DNA from: JAGOBX01 sp017999075 [NCBI: Candidatus Babelota bacterium] | Lineage (GTDB): Bacteria; JAGOBX01 | Direction of reading: 5' to 3' | Assembly (NCBI GenBank): GCA_017999075.1 | Contig: JAGOBX010000221.1 | Span: forward strand, 1-6,276 | DNA: 6,276 nt | Shown: positions 1-6,276 of the stretch, piece after piece | Layout: each line of letters opens with the position of its first letter | How positions within the stretch are numbered: the stretch's first letter is position 1 | The notes under the pieces: model-generated | Databases searched by the model: none | Seen by the model: the letters and a program-made list of their open reading frames with translations, nothing else | What the model was told of the DNA's origin: nothing | Made by a program: the position numbers and the translations under genes

Positions 1-1220
1 GTGCAAATGACAAAATCATGACTGCAAACAACATATTAAAAGTCATTCCTGATTTGACGCGCAAACTTTCCGATTATATTGCTTTTAAAAAAAATAAAAT
101 AGATATAATAATTGCTTTCGGATCAGTATCAGGTATAGCTGCATCAATATTGAAAAAGAAATTAAAGATCCCTTTTATTTTTGTCCCTGAATCTTTCACA
201 TACAATTCTATGCTGGACATAAAAATTAATTCTAAAAATTGTGATCAGCTTATCAAACGTAATAACTGGCATCTGCAGCATAGCGCTGAAACAGTTTCTA
301 TTCTATTCTGTGATTCCATAATCGTTCCAATATCAGAAAAAAAAGCAGACCAGATATTCAGCAGTAAGCTGTATAAAGAAATTTACGGGAAAATTAATAA
401 CCTGACTAAAATTAATTACGGTGTTAACGCTGATAATTATGGAATTGAAAAATTTAAAAATCATTATAAGAATAATGATGGAAAACTCGAACTAATAAAT
501 CTGATTAAAAGCCGTATAAATCTTGAAAGGTCGGAACTTCCTTTTATAATTACAGACATAAGCCAAAAAAATAACGATAACGCTTTTAACCTTATCAAAA
601 TTTATAATTCTTCCAAAGAACTTCAAAAGTCAGCAAATCTAATGATTATAGGAAAAATTGACAGCAAACGCCTGATTACAAATTTAAAAAAAAATAATTT
701 AGAAGGCAAATTATGCGTTTTAAAATATTCAAATTATTATAATGAATTACCTTATATTTTCGGGTATTGCGCAGAAAAAAGATCTATCTTTGTAAATTTC
801 GATTCGACAGAAAACAATATATCAGTTTTATCCAACTTAATGACTGCCATGGCTTCAGGAATTGCAGTTATTACTGCAAAAAACGAAAGTATTTCCGAAC
901 TTTTAGATTTTAACAGGTATGGTTTAATGTTTGTTGCTCAAAAACAATCATTAAAAAACATCTTGTATTTTATTAATAAAAAAGAGTTATTTGATACGTA
1001 TAGAGAAAAATCCGTTAAACGGATAATTGTAAATTATTCTTGGAATGTTATCGCAAAAAAATATTTAAGAATAATAGAATCCATAGAAAAAAAAGGAAAC
1101 GCATGTGTTCAGGACATATCTATTCCAAATTATTTTGTTAAACAATCTAAACAGGATGATGAGCAAAACATTAAATCGGCTTTTAAAAATATTTTGGTTA
1201 ATAATAATTTTCAGTTATAA
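1..1220 (+). CDS. GT-B glycosyltransferase, GT4 sucrose-phosphate-synthase-like, 5'-truncated by window edge
   Basis: Likely a sugar transferase of the two-Rossmann GT-B fold; donor and acceptor are unknown. The frame is open to the window edge (codons from base 3), so the first Met at 18 is probably internal. The segment IDIIIAFGSVSGIAASILKK (28-47 from that Met) followed by IPFIFVPE looks like the end of the N-terminal Rossmann domain, which normally starts some 60-90 residues later. After an INYGVNADNY stretch (132-141, like the IPPGVD linker), the C-terminal domain has ANLMIIG (206-212), IFVNFDSTE (257-265), AMASGIAVITAKN (277-289) and a closing YSWNVIAKKYL (340-350), all typical of GT4 and closest in pattern to sucrose-phosphate synthase. 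The usual Arg/Lys and E-x7-E donor-binding residues are poorly kept (Thr276 stands before AMASG), so it may be divergent or inactive. Family homology ends near residue 355; the last 45 residues are a K/N-rich tail overlapping lptD. Family call fairly sure; substrate unknown. Confidence 0.72.
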   Translation, partial: ANDKIMTANNILKVIPDLTRKLSDYIAFKKNKIDIIIAFGSVSGIAASILKKKLKIPFIFVPESFTYNSMLDIKINSKNCDQLIKRNNWHLQHSAETVSILFCDSIIVPISEKKADQIFSSKLYKEIYGKINNLTKINYGVNADNYGIEKFKNHYKNNDGKLELINLIKSRINLERSELPFIITDISQKNNDNAFNLIKIYNSSKELQKSANLMIIGKIDSKRLITNLKKNNLEGKLCVLKYSNYYNELPYIFGYCAEKRSIFVNFDSTENNISVLSNLMTAMASGIAVITAKNESISELLDFNRYGLMFVAQKQSLKNILYFINKKELFDTYREKSVKRIIVNYSWNVIAKKYLRIIESIEKKGNACVQDISIPNYFVKQSKQDDEQNIKSAFKNILVNNNFQL

Positions 1221-3240
1221 CTTTAATTATCTGCCGGCTGAATCATACGATACTGTAATTATAAAAAAATCCGATACTCTCGAAGTTAAATTTTTTAACG
1301 ATAATGATTACATATTAGGAATGTCCGGAAATATAGAATTAGAATATTCCGGTATAACAATAAATTCCGACAGTATAACTTTCAATCCCGTCACATCTCA
1401 AATTTCGTCAAATTCAGTGACAAGATTCAAATCTTCTGACTTGGACATTGTTACTGACAAATTCAATTATTATTTAAACTATGATATTAATGAATTATAT
1501 AACGTCAGCCTTGTTTTTGACAAATGGTTCATAAAAGCCGGAAAACTTCAAATTAAAAAAAATATTAAAAACAGTAAACAATCCAATTTTTATACTTTGA
1601 CAGATGCAAGAATCACAAGTTGTGATTTTGATACACCTCATTTTCATATATTTTCAAAAAAAAGTCTTTTGAAACCAGATGAATCTATTTCGTTATATTC
1701 TCCTGTTTTTAAAATAGGAAAATTTCCGCTTCTCTATTTTCCTTACTTGAAAAAAAGGTTGGGCCGAGATGTATTTAAATATGAAGCAGGTTATTCTAAA
1801 CGTGAAGGAATATTTGCGCTTACCGAATATTTTGCCGATCCTTCACCTCCCCTAACTTACAGTATAATAGCCGATTATTATTATTATAGGGGGATCGGAA
1901 CAGGTTTCAACGCCAAATATGATACAAGCAATATTTTCATTTCAGGAAAGTCATATTACATCGCAGAAAAACCTATTATATATAATATAAATACAGGTGA
2001 ATATTTAAAAACAGGCGGAACAAGAAGAGATCGTTGGAAAACAGAATTCGATATAAAAAGCATTATATATAAAAACATTAATATAAGAGGAACAAACAAA
2101 TATTACTCTGATAACCTTATTGAAAAAGATTATAAAGAGCGATGGTCCGGACTTATAATTAATGAATTTAATAATGAATTTGAAATTTCATCTATAACAG
2201 AAAATAAAGTTTGGCATTTGATATATGAACGTAAAGATTTATGGAATGCAGCTGCAGGCAAATTCAAATACTCATATATAAATTTCCCTGATTTAAGAAT
2301 TATGTGGAATAGAAAACACTTCAAAAAACTCGACATATACTTTAAACCTGATATTTCTGTAATATCTAAACATTCAGAAAATTCTGTGCGTAATACCGAT
2401 TATAACGCTGCCGGATATTTGATAAAAAAAATAAACATCAACAAATTATTAAATTTTTCAATAACCGCAGGCCTGAAATTCAATAGAAATGAATATAGCT
2501 CTTCGGAGATTTCAAGAGATCACAACAAATTAAATTACACTGCTGAGATTTCAAGGTTGGACAACTATAAAAATTATTACAGTTATGCTTCGCATTCATT
2601 TGAAAAAATTTTTTATAATGTAAATTCAACTCAAGATTTTTTCACAAGCGTTTTAACAAATAAATTAAATTGGGACAATATGTTAATATTTGATAAATCC
2701 ATGTTATCTTTAATTTCAGGAGTTTCTTTAAACAACAACAAATATTATTCAAATGCCAAAGAACGGTTTGAAGATGTCAAAATAAACTATTTAATTGAAT
2801 TTGATTCAGGTTCTTCATTATCAGCAAGCGCTGATTACAGTATAAAAAAATCGGCAGTTTCAATAAGTTCATTAACTCATATATTTAATTCAAAAAATAA
2901 CAAATTTTCTCTTACAAACGGATTGAACTATGTTAATAAAAACAATGTTGACGGAATCTACCAATGGACATCAGACTTCACATACAATATTTTCAAAGAA
3001 AAAACTGCGGAATGGGTCATAAACCTTTCTCAAACAGTAGATTTGAATTCACGATATCTCAAAACTCAAAATATTAAAATAATCAAAGACTTACACTGCT
3101 TTACATCTGAACTTTCTTATAATAAAGCTTCGAAAAATGATTATTCCATTTTTCTTGTTTTTAATATAAAATCCTATCCAAAACAGGGATTGGGAATACA
3201 ATATAATTACGCTAATAAGTCTATACGGTTGAAACAATAA
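1156..3240 (+). CDS. lptD: LPS-assembly outer-membrane protein LptD (OstA/Imp)
   Basis: Outer-membrane translocon that inserts lipopolysaccharide into the outer leaflet, receiving it from the periplasmic Lpt bridge; the partner LptE is not in the window. From ATG 1156 the protein is 694 residues (E. coli has 784). It starts with a signal peptide (basic KTLNRLLK, hydrophobic IFWLIIIF, likely cleavage after LPA near residue 28). An OstA-type jelly-roll follows (GNIELEYSG at 58-66 and repeating short strands to about 120), then the family signature around TDARITSCD (Cys156) and FPLLYFPY (190-197), then a long barrel of alternating aromatic and polar strands. The near-C-terminal DLHCF (Cys648) matches the conserved Cys/aromatic site of LptD. 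These are the only two cysteines. Start choice: ATG 1156 or ATG 1159 gives a compact signal peptide; GTG 1105 has a better-spaced AAAAGG (1091-1096) but adds 17 residues and deepens the overlap with the upstream gene. Confidence 0.9.
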   Translation: MMSKTLNRLLKIFWLIIIFSYNFNYLPAESYDTVIIKKSDTLEVKFFNDNDYILGMSGNIELEYSGITINSDSITFNPVTSQISSNSVTRFKSSDLDIVTDKFNYYLNYDINELYNVSLVFDKWFIKAGKLQIKKNIKNSKQSNFYTLTDARITSCDFDTPHFHIFSKKSLLKPDESISLYSPVFKIGKFPLLYFPYLKKRLGRDVFKYEAGYSKREGIFALTEYFADPSPPLTYSIIADYYYYRGIGTGFNAKYDTSNIFISGKSYYIAEKPIIYNINTGEYLKTGGTRRDRWKTEFDIKSIIYKNINIRGTNKYYSDNLIEKDYKERWSGLIINEFNNEFEISSITENKVWHLIYERKDLWNAAAGKFKYSYINFPDLRIMWNRKHFKKLDIYFKPDISVISKHSENSVRNTDYNAAGYLIKKININKLLNFSITAGLKFNRNEYSSSEISRDHNKLNYTAEISRLDNYKNYYSYASHSFEKIFYNVNSTQDFFTSVLTNKLNWDNMLIFDKSMLSLISGVSLNNNKYYSNAKERFEDVKINYLIEFDSGSSLSASADYSIKKSAVSISSLTHIFNSKNNKFSLTNGLNYVNKNNVDGIYQWTSDFTYNIFKEKTAEWVINLSQTVDLNSRYLKTQNIKIIKDLHCFTSELSYNKASKNDYSIFLVFNIKSYPKQGLGIQYNYANKSIRLKQ

Positions 3241-3246
3241 TTTTTT

Positions 3247-3975
3247 ATGAAAAAAGAACGTCTTGATAAAATACTTTTAGATAAAAAATTTTTCAATTCC
3301 AGAACTGAAGCTCAGGGATACATTTTGGCGGGCAAGGTTCTGGTTAATGAAACTCCCATTACTAAATCAGGAGAAAAAATAGATACTGATTCTGAAATCA
3401 GGATAAAAGGGGAATTAAAAAAATATGTAAGCCGCGGCGGCGACAAACTCGAAATAGCAGTTAATGAATTCAATATTGATTTTACCAACAAGTCAGTTCT
3501 TGATATAGGAATTTCAACAGGCGGATTTACTGACTGCGCGCTTCAATCAGGCGCTGAATCAGTTACTGGAATTGATGTAGGATATGGTCAGCTTGACATT
3601 AAAATAAGAAACAACCCTAAAGTGACAGTTATTGAAAAAACAAATGCAAGAACTCTAAATCTAAATAAACAATTTGATATTATTTTATGTGATGTATCGT
3701 TTATATCAACAATAAAACTTTTAGACACATTTGATTTACATTTAAAACAAAACGGCAGAATGGTTATTTTAATAAAACCTCAATTTGAAGCAGGACAGGA
3801 ATTTATAGAAAAAGGCGGGATAGTAAAAAATCTTGATGTTCACAAAAATGTGCTTGATGAAATAAAAAAAAAATATAATGAAAAAAAATTTGAGCTTACA
3901 GGAATTGCAGAATCACGGATTCTTTTTCCAAAAGGCAACATTGAATATTTAACTTACTGGAAACGGGAAATATGA
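3247..3975 (+). CDS. tlyA: TlyA family rRNA (cytidine-2'-O)-methyltransferase
   Basis: SAM-dependent 2'-O-methyltransferase expected to modify a cytidine of 23S rRNA (C1920-type; some family members also modify 16S C1409), acting in the cytoplasm on ribosomal subunits. The 242-residue protein has an S4 RNA-binding domain (about 3-60), the linker signature YVSRGGDKLEIA (60-71), then an FtsJ-like Rossmann fold: SAM-binding LDIGISTGGFTDCAL (85-99), GIDVGYGQL (108-116), CDVSFIS (148-154) and LIKPQFEAG (175-183). The likely catalytic tetrad Lys67, Asp149, Lys177 and Glu233 is intact. The short N-terminus suggests the type I (23S only) form, which is inference. Old names call this family haemolysin A; the fold argues for the methyltransferase role. 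It begins 6 bases after the lptD stop with no visible Shine-Dalgarno (the spacer is all T), and its stop overlaps the next start as ATGA. Confidence 0.95.
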   Translation: MKKERLDKILLDKKFFNSRTEAQGYILAGKVLVNETPITKSGEKIDTDSEIRIKGELKKYVSRGGDKLEIAVNEFNIDFTNKSVLDIGISTGGFTDCALQSGAESVTGIDVGYGQLDIKIRNNPKVTVIEKTNARTLNLNKQFDIILCDVSFISTIKLLDTFDLHLKQNGRMVILIKPQFEAGQEFIEKGGIVKNLDVHKNVLDEIKKKYNEKKFELTGIAESRILFPKGNIEYLTYWKREI

Positions 3976-4652
3976 GAATACTTATTATTGAAGACGATTT
4001 AACTCTTGCAGAATTCATAAAAAAAGGATTAACCGAAGAAGGATATGCTGTAGATATAAATTCAAACGGAGAACATGGATTCAATCTTGCTTTGAATCAT
4101 GAATTTGATTTGATTATACTTGATGTGATGCTTCCTTTAAAAGACGGTTTTGAAATCTGCAAATCTATACGTCTGAAAAATAAAACCATTCCGATTTTAT
4201 TTTTATCTGCCAGAGATGAAACTCAGGATATTGTAAAAGGTCTGGATTCTGGCGCAAACGATTATCTTACTAAACCATTTGCATTTCCGGAATTATCAGC
4301 TCGTATCAGAGCATTATTAAGAAAGAATACTAATCCTGACAACTCAGGAATAATTAAAATAAACGACTTAACTCTCAATCTTTTCACACACAAAGCAGTC
4401 CGGGAAGAAAATGAAATAGAATTAACATCAAAAGAATTTTCTCTGCTCGAATATTTTATGAGAAACCCTGACAGGATACTTACGCGAACTATGATCATTG
4501 AACATGTGTGGAATTTTAATTTTGACAATTTTACAAATGTAATTGACGTATACATAAACTATCTAAGAAAAAAAATTGACGAAGACCACGCTTTTAAAAT
4601 GCTTGTTACAATCCGCGGGTCTGGTTATATGCTAAGGTCGAAACCTCAATGA
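3972..4652 (+). CDS. OmpR/PhoB-family two-component response regulator
   Basis: DNA-binding transcription regulator activated by phosphoryl transfer, presumably from the kinase encoded just downstream. Length 226 residues is standard. The receiver domain (1-118) has the acidic pair Glu7-Asp8-Asp9, phospho-acceptor Asp51 in LIILDVMLP, Ser79 in FLSARDE, and Lys101 in DYLTKPF. A short linker (119-126) leads to a winged-helix output domain (about 127-223): ELTSKEFSLLEYF (150-162), DRILTRTMIIEHVW (167-180), recognition helix around TNVIDVYINYLRKKID (188-203) and the wing IRGSGYML (214-221). The pattern is closest to the CusR/QseB/PmrA/ArlR group. All phosphorylation residues are present. The ATG overlaps the tlyA stop (ATGA) with a close GGGA at 3965-3968, so translation is probably coupled to tlyA. 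Candidate operator: tandem repeats at 6043-6075. The signal sensed and the target genes are not shown by the sequence. Confidence 0.96.
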   Translation: MRILIIEDDLTLAEFIKKGLTEEGYAVDINSNGEHGFNLALNHEFDLIILDVMLPLKDGFEICKSIRLKNKTIPILFLSARDETQDIVKGLDSGANDYLTKPFAFPELSARIRALLRKNTNPDNSGIIKINDLTLNLFTHKAVREENEIELTSKEFSLLEYFMRNPDRILTRTMIIEHVWNFNFDNFTNVIDVYINYLRKKIDEDHAFKMLVTIRGSGYMLRSKPQ

Positions 4653-6028
4653 AATTAACATTTAAACGAAAATTAATATTAATATTATTTTTTATTCTTT
4701 CAAGTCTGTTTGTAGTTCAAGTTTTAATTGTAAACCATTTCACGGAAAAATATGCTATTGAATACGAAAATAATGAAATGAAAGAATATATGGAACTATG
4801 TATAAAAATTTATTTCAATGAATTGGAATTGAATAACACTCCTCAAATTGACATTGAACTTGAACATTTCTATTTTCAAGTCCGGGATGAATCGGATAAA
4901 ATAATTTACAGTTCTCCCAAAATAAAAATGATGAAAACCGAACATTTTACTTTAAAAAATTTGGATAAAAATGAATATTACTATAATGATAAGCTGAACG
5001 GCGATTTAGTCAGAATATATGTGGAAAAACAATTTTTAAATGGAAAAATTTATAAATTCGTATATTTTATTTCATTAAACGAATATTTGAAATTCGTAAA
5101 TAAAATAAACGGGTTATTCATTATAATATTTATTATAGTCATAGTAATACTGTTTTTAATTTCAAATTTTTTTGTTAATAAAGCTTTAAACCCGATTAAC
5201 CGCATTATAAATGATGTCGAAAAAATAAATATTAAAACTCTTAGCGGAAGAATAAAAAAAGTTGAATCAAATGATATCTTAGAAAACTTAACAACCACAT
5301 TTAATTATATGATTGAACGTTTGGAAATCTCATTTAACCGAATTAATGGTTATTTTTCTAATTTTTCTCATGAAATCAAGACTCCTATCTCTGTAATAAA
5401 AAACGGAGTTGAACTTCTGCAAAAATCCAAAAAAAATAATGATGAAGAATCAAATATTTTGTACAGGTTGTCAGAAGAAATAGATGCAGTACAAAGGATG
5501 ACAGGAGAACTCCTTTTTCTTGCAAAAGCAGATGCAGAAAATATAAAACTTAATTTTTCAACCATAAAATTGAAAGAATTAATATCTTTCTCAGAAGATA
5601 TCGGAAAAATCATGACAGACGAAAAAAAAATCAAATTCATAATTAATTTTCCTGACACAGAAAATTCAATTTATATTGATGAATTCAAAATAAAACAGGT
5701 TATAATAAATCTTTTAAACAATGCCGTTGAATATACAAATTCAGGAGAAATATCAATAAACTTTTCTATCGAACACGATTATTTAATTATTTCAGTTTCT
5801 GATACAGGTATAGGTATAGATCCTCAAAATCTTCCTTATATATTTGAAAGATTTTACAGATGCGATAAAATACGATCTCGTGAAAAACATCATTTCGGTC
5901 TTGGATTATCAATTGTAAAAATGATTATTGAGTTACATAAGGGTTCTATTGAAATCAAATCCATAATTAATAAAGGGACTACTGCAACAATAAAAATTCC
6001 TATAGCAAATATTTCTTTCATACAATAA
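4649..6028 (+). CDS. Membrane sensor histidine kinase (HAMP-HisKA-HATPase)
   Basis: Inner-membrane sensor that autophosphorylates on His and passes the phosphate to the adjacent regulator. In 459 residues: TM1 (about 9-28), an extracytoplasmic sensor loop (29-150) with a short PAS/Cache-like stretch FQVRDESDKIIYSS (76-89), TM2 (about 155-174), HAMP linker (175-228), HisKA with NFSHEIKTPISVI (238-250; phospho-acceptor His241), and an ATPase domain (about 343-452) with N-box INLLNNAVEYT (353-363), G1 DTGIGI (385-390), F-box IFERFYR (398-404) and G2 FGLGLSIVK (416-424). All catalytic boxes are intact. The organisation resembles CusS/PmrB-type kinases. The loop just after TM1 carries an E-x2-E ladder (Glu40, 43, 46, 49) that could bind cations. 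The start overlaps the regulator stop (ATGA), with AAGG at 4634-4637. The gene ends with TAA followed directly by a second TAA. Confidence 0.96.
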   Translation: MKLTFKRKLILILFFILSSLFVVQVLIVNHFTEKYAIEYENNEMKEYMELCIKIYFNELELNNTPQIDIELEHFYFQVRDESDKIIYSSPKIKMMKTEHFTLKNLDKNEYYYNDKLNGDLVRIYVEKQFLNGKIYKFVYFISLNEYLKFVNKINGLFIIIFIIVIVILFLISNFFVNKALNPINRIINDVEKINIKTLSGRIKKVESNDILENLTTTFNYMIERLEISFNRINGYFSNFSHEIKTPISVIKNGVELLQKSKKNNDEESNILYRLSEEIDAVQRMTGELLFLAKADAENIKLNFSTIKLKELISFSEDIGKIMTDEKKIKFIINFPDTENSIYIDEFKIKQVIINLLNNAVEYTNSGEISINFSIEHDYLIISVSDTGIGIDPQNLPYIFERFYRCDKIRSREKHHFGLGLSIVKMIIELHKGSIEIKSIINKGTTATIKIPIANISFIQ

Positions 6029-6033
6029 TAAAC

Positions 6034-6049
6034 ATTAGAAAATTCTAAT
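6034..6049. repeat. 7-bp inverted repeat ATTAGAA-AA-TTCTAAT
   Basis: Perfect 7-base arms separated by AA, six bases after the kinase stop. The all-but-two A/T stem with a two-base centre and no following T-run makes a poor terminator. The right arm is also the first of the tandem direct repeats, so it is more likely part of a protein-binding site than an RNA hairpin. Confidence 0.5.
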
Positions 6050-6075
6050 CTTATCTTAATGACTTTCTAATACTG
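6043..6075 (+). promoter_or_regulatory. Candidate OmpR-family operator: three 11-base direct repeats
   Basis: Three consecutive 11-mers begin TTCTAAT (6043), TCTTAAT (6054) and TTCTAAT (6065), so the (C/T)TAAT cores start at 6045, 6056 and 6067, exactly one helical turn apart. A weaker fourth unit could start at 6076. Tandem half-sites at 11-base spacing are the normal target layout of OmpR/PhoB-family dimers, and TCTAAT-N5-CTTAAT resembles the published PmrA box (CTTAAT-N5-CTTAAT type). The array sits between the two-component operon and the next gene, overlapping the likely -35 region, which suits activation. That the neighbouring regulator binds here is inference. Confidence 0.5.
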
Positions 6076-6095
6076 TTATGCTATCTTTATATAAA
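6074..6095 (+). promoter_or_regulatory. Candidate -10 region(s) for the downstream gene
   Basis: An extended -10 TG-T-TATGCT lies at 6074-6082, and a second TATAAA lies at 6090-6095. Seventeen bases upstream of either, the -35 position (6054-6059 or 6067-6072) has no good TTGACA match and instead falls inside the direct repeats, as expected for an activator-dependent promoter. In such AT-rich DNA a TATAAA match alone is weak evidence. Confidence 0.33.
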
Positions 6096-6128
6096 TATAG
6101 CCGTTTATTTTATTACAGGATATTTCTT

Positions 6129-6276
6129 ATGAATTTTTTTTTACTATTTTATTCATTTTGGATTTCTTTATTTTCAATAATAAGAATTTATTTTATTATT
6201 AATTCCGGATTATTATCATTAGCTCCTAATATATTATTAAAATCATTATTAATCGGATTACGGTTTGATATAGTTG
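6129..6276 (+). CDS. N-terminus of a membrane protein, probably LTA synthase/sulfatase-family phospho-transferase, 3'-truncated
   Basis: Only the first 49 codons are in the window. ATG 6129 is preceded by AGGA (6117-6120) at an 8-base spacing. The peptide starts with a hydrophobic segment MNFFLLFYSFWISLFSII, a single Arg, then IYFIINSGLLSL, a short loop, and ILLKSLLIGLRFDIV at the cut end. A first transmembrane helix followed by a G-L-R-F-D motif is characteristic of the membrane part of LTA-synthase-like proteins (alkaline phosphatase/sulfatase superfamily) of Gram-negative bacteria, which transfer phosphoglycerol or phosphoethanolamine to envelope glycans. The catalytic domain would lie beyond the window, so the family is inferred from this short signature only. 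An in-frame ATG at 6078 also exists but has no ribosome binding site and would lie next to the operator repeats. It sits immediately downstream of the two-component genes and is a candidate target of them. Confidence 0.55.
   Translation, partial: MNFFLLFYSFWISLFSIIRIYFIINSGLLSLAPNILLKSLLIGLRFDIV

Noticed and set aside
1105-1155. GTG 1105 as the lptD start
   Set aside because: AAAAGG is well spaced before it, but the extra 17 residues give an over-long signal peptide and a 116-base overlap. ATG 1156/1159 is preferred, although GTG 1105 cannot be excluded.
2130-2336. Reverse-strand open frame inside lptD
   Set aside because: It lies fully within a well-supported gene, has no family resemblance and no ribosome binding signal; AT-rich antisense frames of this length are expected by chance.
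3247-3975. Haemolysin/cytolysin role for TlyA
   Set aside because: The S4 plus FtsJ domains and the intact K-D-K-E catalytic set indicate an rRNA methyltransferase; the haemolysin label is historical, and there is no signal peptide or pore-forming feature.
3896-4084. Reverse-strand frame across the tlyA/regulator junction
   Set aside because: It is antisense to two conserved genes with intact motifs and shows no recognisable product.
4262-4555. Reverse-strand frame opposite the response regulator
   Set aside because: It mirrors conserved codons of the regulator's output domain; the forward protein fully explains the sequence.
5050-5658. Two reverse-strand frames opposite the histidine kinase
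   Set aside because: They are shadows of TM2/HAMP and HisKA codons; their hydrophobic look comes from complementing A/T-rich codons.
6034-6049. Intrinsic terminator after the kinase gene
   Set aside because: The stem is almost all A/T with a two-base loop and no T-run after it, so it would not make a stable terminator hairpin.
6078-6128. ATG 6078 as start of the last gene
   Set aside because: It is in frame, but it has no Shine-Dalgarno and would overlap the probable -10 region; ATG 6129 has AGGA at good spacing.

Overview
The window is a very AT-rich stretch (by eye well under one third G+C) of a Gram-negative bacterial chromosome. All six genes I can support lie on the + strand and there is almost no spacer DNA until position 6028. 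A complete LptD-type lipopolysaccharide-assembly porin shows a diderm with an LPS- or LOS-like outer membrane. Codon use is uniformly A/T-ended and proteins are rich in K, N and I across the window, so nothing looks recently imported. The phylum cannot be fixed from this sequence; low-G+C diderms such as Spirochaetes, Elusimicrobiota or similar lineages are possible, and this is only inference.

Layout. Bases 1-1220 hold the C-terminal part of a GT-B glycosyltransferase (GT4, sucrose-phosphate-synthase-like) whose beginning lies outside the window and whose expected active-site motifs are degraded. Its last codons overlap the signal-peptide region of lptD (about 1156-3240). tlyA (3247-3975), encoding an S4/FtsJ-type rRNA 2'-O-methyltransferase, follows after 6 bases. 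It overlaps an OmpR-family response regulator (3972-4652) by an ATGA junction, and that gene overlaps a membrane sensor histidine kinase (4649-6028) by a second ATGA. A roughly 100-base spacer (6029-6128) follows, then the first 49 codons of a membrane protein that resembles the start of LTA-synthase/sulfatase-family phospho-transferases.

How it may fit together. Genes 1 to 5 look like one transcription unit joining envelope assembly (LptD, perhaps the glycosyltransferase), ribosome modification (TlyA) and signalling (two-component system). The only real intergenic region carries three (C/T)TAAT elements at exact 11-base spacing. This is the geometry of tandem OmpR/PhoB/PmrA-type half-sites, and it lies just upstream of the partial membrane gene. 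The simplest hypothesis is that the two-component system controls that downstream envelope-modifying gene, in the style of PmrAB and its lipid-A modification targets. I see no mobile elements, CRISPR arrays, tRNAs or rRNAs, and no convincing intrinsic terminator.
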